Shown here piece after piece: positions 34,563 through 46,600 of a stretch of 64,000 nt of DNA; positions within the stretch are counted from its first letter, which is position 1, and every line of letters starts with the position of its first letter. Location of the stretch: NCBI GenBank assembly GCA_029718625.1, contig CM056389.1, positions 10,171,109-10,235,108 of the forward strand, in the 5' to 3' direction. Below the pieces are notes generated by a model. That model worked only from the letters and a program-made list of their open reading frames with translations, was not told the origin of the DNA and made no database searches. This DNA is from Synaphobranchus kaupii. Its lineage: Eukaryota > Chordata > Actinopteri > Anguilliformes > Synaphobranchidae. The position numbers and the translations under genes are program-made.

Positions 34563-34901
34563 TAAAGAAGAAAAATCGAGGCAGATATCCCGTATCAGAG
34601 ATTGGAGATAAAATGGTTCACCACAGAGAAACAGCAGAGGCCTGATTAGGGAATGAGCCAGGATGTCCTTTGACTCCACTGCTATAAAGCTATCTCCGCA
34701 TATGACCGTTGGACTAAGTTAAATGTTCAACCTAATTTCTAAGGATAAAACCTGTAAAGGACACTTTGCTAGTTATTTAACACATCAAAAATTATGTGTT
34801 AAATAAGTGTAGTGTGACAATGTATGATAACGGGTAAGGAACTGGGTTTGTAACCGAACGGTTGCAGGTTCGATTCCTAGGTAGGAGGTAGTTGTACCCT
34901 T
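34563..34901 (+). repeat. composite insertion copied from two nearby sources
   Basis: 34563-34775 copies 32794-33006, and 34787-34901 copies 34156-34270. The two are joined by about 11 nt, with the same orientation as their sources and about 99 percent identity each. A T-run precedes the first block in both places. The structure is that of a templated insertion. Confidence 0.88.
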
Positions 34902-35020
34902 TTATGATTTGAAAGGTGGAATTACCCTCTAGAACAAACTTTCCCAGGTATGTAAAGCAATGGTAGATCACAGACCATGAAGTAAAAAGAAAAATGCTCT
35001 ATGTGTGCATGCGCTTTTGT

Positions 35021-35023
<3 letters not shown>

Positions 35024-35061
<38 letters not shown>
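35024..35061 (+). repeat. 38-nt G homopolymer
   Basis: An uninterrupted run of 38 G following TGTGGA and before TTCTCAAGG. It is long for a vertebrate homopolymer and could form G-quadruplex structures. The exact length may be affected by sequencing. Confidence 0.9.
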
Positions 35062-35063
<2 letters not shown>

Positions 35064-35940
35064 CTCAAGGTAACTATGGTAATTTTGGTGTCTTTTGGGG
35101 GAGGGGGCATGAAAAATTATCAGGCATCAGTTTCTCCTTGATTGATAAATGGGTCCCATGTTTGCAGAAAGCTTGTAGTTTGGTTTTGGATGGTCATGAT
35201 AGATGTATCTAAGTGTAGGTTGTCAAACATTAGATATCCACTGTGAGAGAGTGATTTAGCTTTTTTCTTGACATGTTTTTTTTTTTGTTATCATAGTGCG
35301 TTATTGTATTATATTTGATGTGACATCCCCTAGTTTCTTCAAATCTGCCTCTTTTTTGGTCATTTCATCCTCCCTGTCCTACAAGGACAAACTTTCCTAC
35401 ACAGCAATATTCAATTGAGGAATGGCCCTTAGGTCTGGAACCAGTGATTATGTGACTTTTTTACACAAATAAGTCATTGATTAGGCATGTGCTGATATTG
35501 AAATTAGGCATGTGCCGGTATTCAAAATTTCATAGTAAGATTCTCTTGGCCAACATTTTAACAATATACAATATAATCTCAATAATTATGGAAATATGTT
35601 GAAAGTCTTACTTCAAGGACTTAAAAATACAAATTTATACCAATCAGAAAACTATATCTAAAATGTGTTTTTATCTAAAACATTATGTAAAAATGTTAAC
35701 ATGTTGACCATGCCAATAACTAGTTTTCACAAAATAACGTAATTCAGAAGTAAATATCACTTTTTTTTTCAACAAAATAACATGCATTATCCTCAGCTGG
35801 TGATTCTCCAGGCCTGTGCTCATGTTAATCCATGTGAATGTCATTATGGTCTATTGCATTTTGTTTGAACAAATATAATTAGGCAATAAATTAAACGAGA
35901 CTTAGCTTATGCAAAATACTTATACATTGGCTTATAAAAG
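35062..35940. other. PGAP2-NUP98 interval, nothing recognised
   Basis: AT-rich DNA with scattered T-runs. No exon, RNA gene or clear element is seen. Confidence 0.4.
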
Positions 35941-36833
35941 GTTTGGAAATTTGTGTTTGGTCATTCATATCTCCATTGTCACTGTATGATTAGCATTGTA
36001 TCTTATATCATTGGAAAGCCTGTTCATTTCCCTTTACAATGATGTCCCATTTGTAAGGATCATGCATTTGTGGGATGAGCAGCACAGCTGATTATGTGGG
36101 TGGGGTCCCAAGTGAAATGTGCCAAATTTCCCTGCCAATGTCAAGCAGTGTATTCTCCTGTTGGTATTGACTCTATTGTTTTGAGTTGTTTGGGGGATTG
36201 GATGATTGAACTCTCTATCAGTAACAAGGAACAAACAAGACATATTGGTCATTTTACACTTTGTTCATTGAACAAACAGTCAGGAGCCTCAGTAGCGGGT
36301 GAACACTTGTGGGGTCAGCTCTGGCGTGCTGTACGTGCTAGAGTGACCAACGCAACCACGTTGGCTGACCTGCGATGAAGAGGAATGGAATGCCATCCCA
36401 CAGCAACGCGTGACCAGGCTGGTGACCAGCATGAGGAGGAGGTGCCAAGCTGTTGTGGCTGCTTAAGGTTCTTCCACCCGCTACTGAGGCTCCTGACTGT
36501 TTGTTCAATGAATAAAGCATAAAATTACCAATATGTCTTGTTTGTTCCTTGTTACCGATAGAGTTCAAGTCATCCAATCCCCCAAACAACTCAAAACAGT
36601 AGAGTCAATACCAACAGGAGAATACACTGTTTGACATTGGCAGGGAAATTTGGCACATTTCACTTGGGACCCCACCCACATAATCAGCTGTGCTGCTCAT
36701 CCACAAATGCATGATCCTTACAAATGGGACATCATTGTAAAGGGAAATGAACAGGGTTTCCAATGATATAAGATACAATGCTATTAATACAGTGACAACA
36801 GAGATATCATCGACCAAACACAAATTTCCAAAC
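35941..36833. mobile_element. foldback Tc1/mariner-like element, internally deleted
   Basis: Inverted arms 35941-36301 and 36475-36833 (about 360 bp) match closely, starting GTTTGGAAATTTGTGTTTGG. The 170-bp centre encodes a remnant of a transposase C-terminus (see 36305-36485). A clear outer target site was not identified. Confidence 0.8.
36305..36485 (+). pseudogene. transposase C-terminal remnant
   Basis: Across two frames it reads LADLR, then EEWNAIPQQRVTRLVTSM, then RRRCQAVVAA, stop, GSSTRY. This resembles the C-terminal tail of Tc1/mariner-group transposases. The catalytic core is missing. Confidence 0.65.
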
Positions 36834-37329
36834 TTTTTTTGAGGAGTTTGCATACACTTTTACAAATGTGTTCTGCTCTCGAGTCAATAATACAATACTT
36901 TTTTTTTTTTTAATTGTCCAATACAGCTGTGTAAAGGTCAACTTTGAATCACTGATATATTATCAAATATATATGTTTCTGTCCTGCAGTTGAGATATGC
37001 AGTTGGGGTAATTCATGAAGTTTCAATTAAGCCGTCAAAGAAAATTATCTGGCGTGTTTTAATGTAGGTGTGACTCATCGTGACTCACCCACTGGATAGT
37101 GAGTTGAGTCGTGACTTTCTAGTCGAGACAAGGATATTTGCAAGGGGTGGTTAGCATGAACATAATTAGAAGTTCTGCGGGAGGGAGCTTTCCAGAGGGA
37201 TCAAAAAAACCATGTCACAAGATTCAAAATGATTTGATCCAACCAAGACCTCAAAACTAAATCACACCTGTTGGGTCACAATGGGGGCACATCCAGAAGG
37301 CGGGCACAACATTTGAACGAAGAGTGCTT

Positions 37330-37593
37330 CATCCAATCACAGACGATATTTCCTGCCTTGCGTAACTTTCGTAAGTCTCGCGTGATTATGTTTCTTAACT
37401 CCCGCTCCTGGCCTCACCGTGAACGAAAGTAAATTACGCAGTTTTCCTCCTCGCGTTACTGCGGGTGAGAAACCACTACAGAGAATTAAGTTGAAGTTGC
37501 ATCCTGTTGTTTGGCATTTCGCATCACTATACGGAATATTTTCGGCGGAGAAATAACCAGGGACATCAATCGATCATCCCAGCACTAGCTACA
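37330..37593 (+). promoter_or_regulatory. nup98: candidate NUP98 promoter and non-coding exon 1
   Basis: A CpG-containing segment (GTCTCGCGTGATTATG, CCTCGCGTTACTGCGGGTGA) ends in a strong donor, GCTACA/GTAAGT, with last exon base 37593. The acceptor at 40539 before the start-codon exon requires such an upstream exon. The transcription start is not determined. Confidence 0.5.
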
Positions 37594-38614
37594 GTAAGTA
37601 ATGCCGATTGTACGGCGCCCTGGGTGTCTAGCTAGCTATGTAGCTAACGTCTTTAGCCTGCTTGTATGCTAACGTTACGTGTGGTTGAAGCGTCGTCCGT
37701 GGAGGCATATTTATTAGCCCGCGAAACTTAGCCAGTTTATCTTCATTTCAATGCATTTACTCTTAATATGGTATCGCAGGTTGTCGAACCAAACCAGCTG
37801 CTAGGTGGTCGTAATTCGCCAGTTAATGTGGTCTGTGTTAGCGAGTTGGCAGTAGCTTAGCTGTAATGCTAGCTAGCTAATCACGTTACTCTAACTTGCC
37901 TGCCCATTTCCGTATATTTCCACGAAATTTGGCTTGGTAGGAAACGTTAATAACGTTTAACGTTACAGCCCCATAAAGTAACTTGGAATTGTAAGTTTCT
38001 AAAATACAGTCAAATAGAGACGGCTAGCGTTGGATTTTGCAGCTAACCTTAGCGCCTAGCTAACTTGTGGACGTTAACGCTAACTGTTAGCTAGCTAGCT
38101 GTGTTTATCTTTAGCTAACGTTAGCTGTGCATTGGATCACGTTAGCTTAGCTAGCCAGCGTTACTCTGTTAAAGATAGCCGGATTTATTAAACCGGTTTT
38201 GTCCGGTTTGTTCCAGCTTGACCCAAAATGAACCGGGATAGATGAGTCGGTATTTGTTTAGTTTCGTTTCCCTGCTCAAAATAGCATGTTGTCGTTTCCG
38301 TGTGAAATTACCGTTGTGTTTGGCTTTACGGTCCATGTTGATCTCGTAAGACTGGCCGGTCCTTGCTGTCGGGCTAACCATGGCTTAGCTTCTCATGCCT
38401 AAACCAACGCCAGAGGAAAATGTCACTACATGACCAGCTATCTTGTAATTTCGTTTTTTTAAAACACTTTGTTGGCTAACTATATTTAAATAGTTTTCAG
38501 AATTTGCCAGTTTCCTGGTATAATATATAACAGTCTGGATGTGTGCACATTTGAGACTTAACGTCAGCCTAACAAACAGTACCATGCATAACACGGTCGC
38601 TTCACATCCTGCTA
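37594..38614 (+). other. NUP98 intron 1, TAACGTTA-rich part
   Basis: Many copies of GCTAACGTTAGC-like and GCTAGCTAGC motifs. No exon is seen. Confidence 0.4.
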
Positions 38615-39470
38615 ACCACTTAACCTAACGTTAACCAGCTAACCTAACATAACGTTAACCAGCTGACCTAACCTAATGTTAACCAGCTAACCTAACCTAA
38701 TGTTAACCAGCTAACCTAACCTAATGTTAACCAGCTAACCTAACGTTAACCAGCTGACCTAACCTAACGTTAACCAGCTAACCTAACGTTAACCAGCTGA
38801 CCTAACCTAACGTTAACCAGCTGACCTAACCTAACGTTAACCAGCTGACCTAACCTAACGTTAACCAGCTAACCTAACATAACGTTAACCAGCTGACCTA
38901 ACCTAACGTTAACCAGCTGACCTAACCTAACGTTAACCAGCTAACCTAACCTAACATAACGTTAACCAGCTGACCTAACCTAACGTTAACCAGCTGACCT
39001 AACCTAACGTTAACCAGCTAACCTAACATAACGTTAACCAGCTGACCTAACCTAACATAACGTTAACCAGCTAACATAAGCTAACGTTATCCAGCTAACC
39101 TGACATAACGTTAACCAGCTGACCTAACCTAACGTTAACCAGCTGACCTAACCTAACGTTAACCAGCTGACCTAACCTAACGTTAACCAGCTGAACTAAC
39201 CTAACGTTAACCAGCTGACCTAACCTAACGTTAACCAGCTGACCTAACCTAACGTTAACCAGCTGAACTAACCTAACGTTAACCAGCTGAACTAACCTAA
39301 CGTTAACCAGCTGAACTAACCTAACGTTAACCAGCTGAACTAACCTAACGTTAACCAGCTGAACTAACCTAACGTTAACCAGCTGACCTCACTTAAGCTA
39401 ACGTTAACCAGCTAACCTAAGCTAACGTTATCCAGCTAACCTAACGTAACCTAACGTTAACTACCTAACG
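38615..39470. repeat. about 24-bp minisatellite in NUP98 intron 1
   Basis: About 35 copies of CGTTAACCAGCTGACCTAAC, CTAA with variants (AACCTAACAT insertions, GAACTAACC). The core AACGTTAACC overlaps the TAACGTTA motif abundant in the flanks, so the array may have grown from it. Confidence 0.95.
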
Positions 39471-39598
39471 TTAACTCGCCTACTTTACACCGATGACTAA
39501 GATTTCAGTGTTTCTTAATTTAAGTTGACTGTATGCTTTAGTGTTAGATCGCTTGCTGGCTAGTTAATTTCATGTCTAGCTTTAGCAGTCTTCACACG

Positions 39599-40066
39599 AG
39601 GGCTGGGCGATATATCGCAGCGAGCGATAATTATCGATTGCAATAACGGCCGTTGTCAGCATGTGGGGTATTGTCTTTCTTTTCGTCTTTTTTCTTTAAT
39701 TATACCTGATGCGGTAGTGATCTAAACTTCAAAACCCGTGTGAATTTCTTCTGGGGGAAAAAAACTTATCATCACTGTCTACCGCGCGTTGATAAGACGG
39801 ACAATCACAGAAAGGCGTTGCACCGTTCATGCCATTGACAAAAACACATCACGTGCTCTCGTGAAAGCTGTACGAACTTGCTGCTGGTTGGATATCAGCG
39901 GTGATGTTTTTTTCCGGAAGCATTTCACGTGGCCTCCGAAGTTTGGATGTTTACTGCCTTATATTCGGTATACTTAAAGGAAAAAAGACGAAAAGAAAGG
40001 TCCCACACGGTGGCAACGGGCGTTATTGCATTCGATAATTATCGATGTTGGATATCGACCAGCCCT
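39599..40066. mobile_element. foldback MITE with AGGGCTGGGCGATAT-type ends
   Basis: Left AGGGCTGGGCGATATATCG and right inverse AGGGCTGGTCGATATCC, with inner inverted blocks (CGATAATTATCGA; TTTCTTTTCGTC against GACGAAAAGAAA). Such ends occur in fish hAT MITEs. The 8-bp target duplication is not convincing. A fragment of the same family is at about 47414-47540. Confidence 0.6.
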
Positions 40067-40570
40067 ACTAAACACCTTGTTGTGTTTGTTATTGCAGTGT
40101 ATTTATTAATATTGAATCATTGATCGATCGATCGATAATATTGTGGATGAATGTCAGTGAGCACAAGCAACGGGCATAATGAGCTGTGCGTCGGGGCTGC
40201 AACACACTTAACTGCGCCCAACAAGGTGTTAACCAGCTACCTGCGTTATGTACTTACTGACTAACGTTATATTTACCATTGTGGTAACGATGGATTACAT
40301 CAAACGTCTTCATTTAGTTTTCATATTTTCTCATAAGTAAAATCCTGATTACATTGGAGCTTGACATGGATGTAGGAATGTGTTATTTGTTTAAAGACAT
40401 TTATTTACTCTTATTTAGTGCTTGGGGACACATTGAGCCCGAGTTTACAGACAGACACATTAGGCTGGCCTTGCCGTCTGTTTCCTTTAAAATTGTTGAC
40501 CTAACGTGACCCCTTTCTTTCTTTTCCCCCTCCCCATAGACGCATGCAGTCCTGATAGTGACGACAGAAG

Positions 40571-40649
40571 ATGTTCAACAAATCTTTCGGCGCTCCCTTC
40601 GGGGGCGGCACGGGGGCATTTGGCACTTCATCCTCGTTTGGTCAACCAA
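40571..40649 (+). CDS. nup98: NUP98 coding exon 1
   Basis: 79 nt in an exon starting at 40540 (acceptor CCCCATAG), with 31 nt of 5' UTR. It encodes [20 protein letters not shown] to FGQP. Donor CCA/A GTAAGT, phase 1. Confidence 0.95.
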
Positions 40650-43600
40650 GTAAGTCCGCTTATAAATAAAGTGACTGACGCGGCTGTTCACCCAGAGGCC
40701 TGTTCCGCTATGACAATGTTTGCTTGCTAGTTACTGTTGCCTATGACATGCTACTAGAGATGAACCGCTGGGAACGCTTGCATTCTCACCAAATCCTTTG
40801 TTTGACGTTGTGTCGTTGTAGTCCATGTAGTCCGTGTTTATTCTGCGGCTGCATTTTGTATTGGAGCGTGCCTGCAGTGATGAAGCCGACGGTCTCGCCT
40901 CTTTTAGCCGTGATATAAAAAGCGTGTGTCCTGTTTGTTTTCTTATGCTCTCTGGAAATGATGGCATGTTTCTCCAAAGGAGTGCGACCCAAAGAACTAA
41001 CATAGTGCAAAAATAAATAAAAAAATCGGTGTTGTTAGGGCTGGTGTTTTGGAATGGATGGCAGTGTTGTGTGCCTCTCTCGCAGATACTGCCTTCGGAG
41101 CCACTGGTGGTTTTGGGGCCTCGGCCTTTGGAACCACTAACAACACCGGGGGCCTCTTCGGAGCTGCACAGAACAAGCCAGGTTTGCCTCTCACCTCTCC
41201 CTGTGCCGGCGGTCCCGCCTCTCGCCTCTCCCTGTGCCGGCGGTCCCGCCTCTCGCCTCTCCCTGTGCCGGCGGTCCCGCCTCTCGCCTCTCCCTGTGCC
41301 GGCGGTCCCGCCTCTCGCCTCTCCCTGTGCCGGCGGTCCCGCCTCTCGCCTCTCCCTGTGCCGGCGGTCCCGCCTCGTGTTGTGTGAAAAAGCTGTGTTT
41401 GTATGTGAAGAGGCACGGAGGGGCAGGACGGCTGCCACATGCACGCGGCAAACCTGGGGCCCGTATCACAAGGCAGGATTACTGAGTTAGCTGGATAACT
41501 GCACGGAGTAAAACCCGGAACCCTCCAAACTGGAGCATGGACTAAAGTAAAAAGAGCTGGTCTGGGTTTTACTCAGTGCAGTTGTCCAGTAATCCTCCTC
41601 CGTGATGCAGGCCCCCGATGCTCCGCCCGTATCCCTGCCCTAAATCCCAAACCGTAAACAAAGCTGCCGTTCCTTGGCCCCAGCGGCTTTTGACATGACT
41701 CTGGCAGCAAAGGACCAAAGTCGGCCTTCTGTCATCATCTCTTCTCCTTGTCTCGCCTTTGTGGTCTTATTCGTTTCATCACTTAAATAAGATCCAATAA
41801 TTAGAGTTTTGATGGGGGATGATGGTTGGCAGTTATCATGCCGGTCGAAGGGAAAGATCAGTTCTGTTGTTATTAACTGTGTCCTTAACCCTTTAATGGC
41901 CGCTCAACTGTTTGGTAGAGCACGTTTTGAGTCTTGATATCTTGTTGAAAAATATGTTGGACTTAACTCCACCTGATTGAGCCATCTCTATCGGGGTACG
42001 TGGTAGAGATGGCTCGATCAGGTGGAGTTAAGTCCAACATATTTTTCAACAGGATATCAAGACACAAAAGAGTGCTCCACCAAACGGTTGAGCAGCCATT
42101 AAAGGGTTAAAGGTTGGAAAATTATCAACAGATTGTTGGCAGCTTATTTCTGCACAGAGCCCTTGTGACCCAGTAAATATGCATATTTTGTATTAGATTG
42201 AGTCTTATATTAGTTTAGGTTGCCGAGGCAAAAATGACACGTTCCATTGTAATGAAACTTGAGCGAATAGGTGCCTGAAGCTGTTTGTTATACTGTTATG
42301 TTACCCCTGATAACCCTAAGTGCTATTTGAGTCTGATATTATAGTGTCGGTTGTCTCCCAGACCTGGATTGTCTTTTTATAAACATGGGCGTTGCTTTGG
42401 CAAAGGAATGGGGGGTTTTTGCGTGGTGCTGTTTACATGTTTCGCATTTTGAAGCTTTGCCCTGTGCATATTGAGGCTCACCATTCTGTCTATTGCAAGA
42501 TGGCAGCTTCATGCGTGTAATCCATGTTTGCATTACTTGGCAAATAGCCGAGGTCTTCTTCCTCTGTGCAGTTTTTGAAGTCGATCTCTGTAGAAGCTTC
42601 AAAGGGATTTTCAGGTCACAAATCGGAGGGCGAAACCTAAGCGAAACCCTTCAGGGCTTTCCCAAGATGCATTGCAGGTGGTTACTAGGTAAAATAGTCT
42701 GGTAATTCCGGCATGCTTCCCTCACTGGCTGGCGCACTCGGGACTGCGCTTATCCACAAGTAGGAAGTCGGGAGGTATCTTGAGGACACCCTTTGTTTGA
42801 AAGGGGGGGGGGGGCTTTGGAGGAATAGCTCGCATTGTACATGTTACACTTGCACTGCCAGGTATTTAGTGGAGCTTACGTTGTGCCTGGTCCGGTGGAA
42901 GCGTTAGTGGCAGGCTGTTTCCTGGTGTTGTTGGCCTCTCCCTCGGCTTGATTTGTGAAATTTCTGCATAATGATTTGGCCGTGTATCCGCAAAATTGTT
43001 GTCATTGTGAAACGCCAGGATGAAGCGTGTTGGCAACGGAGCCGACAGTGTTTTTTACATAATGACCAGAAATGCAGGCGCTGAGAAAAACAAACTACTG
43101 CCAAGTTAAAGGCAGCCGGTTTAGTCATACATGGGATTGAAGTTGATACAATGCAATGTTTTAGGTGTTGTGTACAAAATAAAGCGTGCGTTGTGAAATG
43201 TGTAACGTGTGGTGCGGCCCCTTGCCGTACGTAATGTCTCTAACCACACCTGTAATTCTTTACTTTCCTGAAAGTGGTGACGGCAAACCCTCAGCCCAGC
43301 TTCACTGGAGCAGGGAGAGGAGGTAAGCACACCATGAATGTGTTATGTTATTAATAATGTTATTAGAGGGAGAGGAGTTATGCACAGACTGCCATGCAGA
43401 TCACATGAATGTGTTATTATTTTATTAATAATGTTATTAGAGGGAGAGGAGTTATGCACAGACTGCCATGCAGATCACATGAATGTGTTATTATTTTATT
43501 AATAATGTTATTAGAGGGAGAGGAGCTAAGCACAGGTTGCCATGCAGATCACCATGAATGTGTTATGTTATTAATAATGTTATTTGAGAGGGCGAGAGAA

Positions 43601-46600
43601 AGAGAGGGAGGGCATGCTGGGTAATGTAGGTTTTGGATAACTCCCTTACCCTCAAAGCATATGTTTGGGAGCGCCTTAATATATCGTGAATTATTTTGTA
43701 ACCTCTTGTTTGTGAGAAATCAGCTAGATGCTGTGGTCTGTTTGTTCGGCGCGTAGGAATGAAACTGGCAAAACGTGAGAACTAAGCTGGCAGGTGCGCC
43801 AGTATAAAATGGCAGCATGGCGGAGGTGTCAAGGCCAGGGTATCTCCTTTTGATCATCGTTTGAATAGACAGGGATTAGTTTGCATGCACGCCGGATTAT
43901 AAAATAAATAAGCACTGTAGCTGTAGGACGGTAGCTGACGCCTTCCCCACTCTGCCGTCTCCACCGTGTCTGCCACTGTCACGACACGTCTGTCGTTTGG
44001 TTGCCTTGGTCACAGCCTTTATTCCCTGCTATTTTTAGCCTATTTACCGCGTATACCAATTTTAAATTCCTCACGTCGTCTGCCACGCTTGGCCTCCCAG
44101 CTGAGGATCGGAAGAGAAAAAAAATAAATAAAAATATGTGAAATGAGGTCGCAAACCCACAGTCAGAAATTTCATATAATTTAGAAGCATTTTCAGTTTG
44201 GTTGCGAGAGGATTTTTCGTGGTGCCTCTCCGCTTGCTGAAAAAAACAGTGCTGTTGGGAGATGGAGCCACATTCCTCAGATTACCATGTAGCCGTTTTA
44301 GAAAGTAAGCAAGTTCAGTGAAGGCAGTAATGTTTGTGTAAAGTATCAGCAGCAGTAAGCTATAGGGCAGGGATCCTCCTATCCAGCCCTGGAGAGAAGT
44401 GCTATTGCAGGTTTTTACTCTCTACCTGATGGTTAATTGGTTGATTAATGCCACTGATTGGCCAGAAGTCCCGCTCACCTGGTGTGCCAGGTATAAATCA
44501 GACCCAATTAGAGGGGAAGAGTGAGAAGCAACAGCTCTGCTGGTCTCCAGGGCCTGATTTAGGTGTCCCTGCTGTACCGGGAAGTGAACAGTGATGCTTG
44601 TTTAATGAGCGGGTTGGCGTGCTTGAGTCGAGTCATCGTCTAAAAGAGCAACAACCTCCTCACCCGGCGGCAGACTGCCGTTTATAGACTCCGGCTCCCC
44701 TGACCCTTCCCGCTTACCCCCCCCTCCAGGCGGCCTGTTCGGCACCAACACCTTCAGCAGCCAGCCCGTGACCTCGTCGGCCAGCGCCGGGTTCGGTTTC
44801 GGGGCGGCGAGCGGCGCCACCAACAGCCTGTTCGGCAGTGCCGCCACCGGGGGAGGACTCTTCTCGCAGCAGAACAATGCCTTTGGCGCCGCCAAACCCG
44901 CCTCCTTTGGCAGTGAGTTTTTCCGCCGAGTGCGTTTTGCATTGCGAGGGCCGCGACATGCCTCGCCCGGACGCTTCGAGCTACGAGCAAACGGTTTTTC
45001 TTTCGCCGTGACATTTGTGAAAGACAAAACCAGAGGGAAGCACACATCGAGCAAGAAAGTTGTTGACTGTTGTTGCTGCTATAGCGTCCCTCGCTGCAAC
45101 GTTCTGGTTTTTCTCTCACAAATGTCACGCCGAAAGAAAAACTGTTGGCAGCGCTCGAAGCGTCCACGTTCACGTATTTGCGTGAGGCGTGTTTCCAGAT
45201 CTGTGTGTCATAATTATTTAAAACGCTTTAGCCCCTGATACCAGGGGTGGGGAACCCCATACCCGCAGGGCTAGTTTCTGGTTTGAATTCACTTCTCTGT
45301 ATAATATGACACTGGCTGAATTCCATGATTTAATTTAATGATTTAATTTCTCACGAATGACAGCCTAAGACTGTTCGCGTGTGCCAATATGTTTTACTGT
45401 GGTCTAATCTAAGGGAACCGTTATTGGTGTACGCACCTAAATGTGCCGGGGTAATTCAGGGTAAACGGAAAACAGGGTTCCGTAAGCCTGCTTTAGACAC
45501 TGGTAAAATTCCTGCAGAGTACTGCTGACAGGTTTACAATATAAGAAGAATCTATTATCAGGGACCTGCAGTGTTTTCTGATATTTCCCGCCGTCGATCG
45601 AGTTAAGAGTGTTTAGAAGGCGTATTTAACCCGGGTCTGGAATGGTTCTAGGTCCGTCTCCATTTGCTCACATTAAACCCGTTTTTGCAGCCTTTGGTAC
45701 CAGCACGAGCAGTGGGGGCCTGTTTGGGACGACGAACACCAGCTCGAACCCCTTCGGAGGAGCGTCGGCGTCTCTGTTCGGGGCCTCGGGGTTTACCGCC
45801 ACACAGCCGGGGACGGCTCTGAAGTTTAACGTGAGTTTGTAGGGCTTCTGTGCTCCTTTTGTCCTCCTGGTTTTCCTCGTCCCTGTCAGGAATATGCCAT
45901 GTTACACCTGTATCCTGTGGGGTTTTTGGTCATCTCCATTGCTGTTGTACACTGCCTGGCCAAAAAAAACAAAGTTGCACGCTCTAATATTTAGTTGGCC
46001 CGCCTTTAGCTTTGATTACGGCGCACATTCGCCGTGGCGTTGTTTCGACAACCTTATGCAACGTCACAACATTTATTTCCGTCCAGAGTTGCATTAATTT
46101 TTGGCCGAGATCTTGTATTGACGACGGGAGTCGAACCACTCCGTGAAGTCTTCTCCAGCACATCCCAAAGACTTTCAGTGGGGTTATGGTCAGGACTCTG
46201 GTGGCCAATTCATGTGTGAAAATGATTCCTCATGCTCCCTGAACCACTCTTTCACAATTTGAGCCCGATGAATCTTGGCATTGTCGTTCTGGAATATGCC
46301 CATTGATGGGATAACCTGGTCATTCAGTACATTCAGGTACTCAGCTGACTTCATTTTATTGCTGCATAACATTGCTGAGCCTAGACCTGACCAACTGAAG
46401 CAACCCCAGATCATAACACTGCCTCCAGAGGCTTGTACAGTGGGCACTATGCATGATGGGTTTTTGGCCAGCAGGCAGTGTATTAACCACAGTGTTTAAC
46501 ATGTAAACCTGTGTTTGTTCCCTCACAGCCCCCCACAGGAAGTGACACGATGGTGAAAGGGGGCGTGACCACCAGCATCAACACCAAGCACCAGTGCATC

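Noticed and set aside
38615..39470. Telomere-like sequence (CCTAAC-containing repeats)
   Set aside because: The unit is a 24-bp minisatellite with GTTAACCAGCTG, not the hexamer TTAGGG/CCCTAA array of a vertebrate telomere.
40731..41490. Long Arg/Gly-rich and Pro/Ala-rich frames overlapping NUP98 coding exon 2
   Set aside because: They cross the 31-bp GC-rich minisatellite. The genuine exon and its splice sites explain the coding signal.
46190..46447. Stand-alone gene on the minus strand within NUP98
   Set aside because: It is a broken Tc1-like transposase fragment with a frameshift and no N-terminal half.
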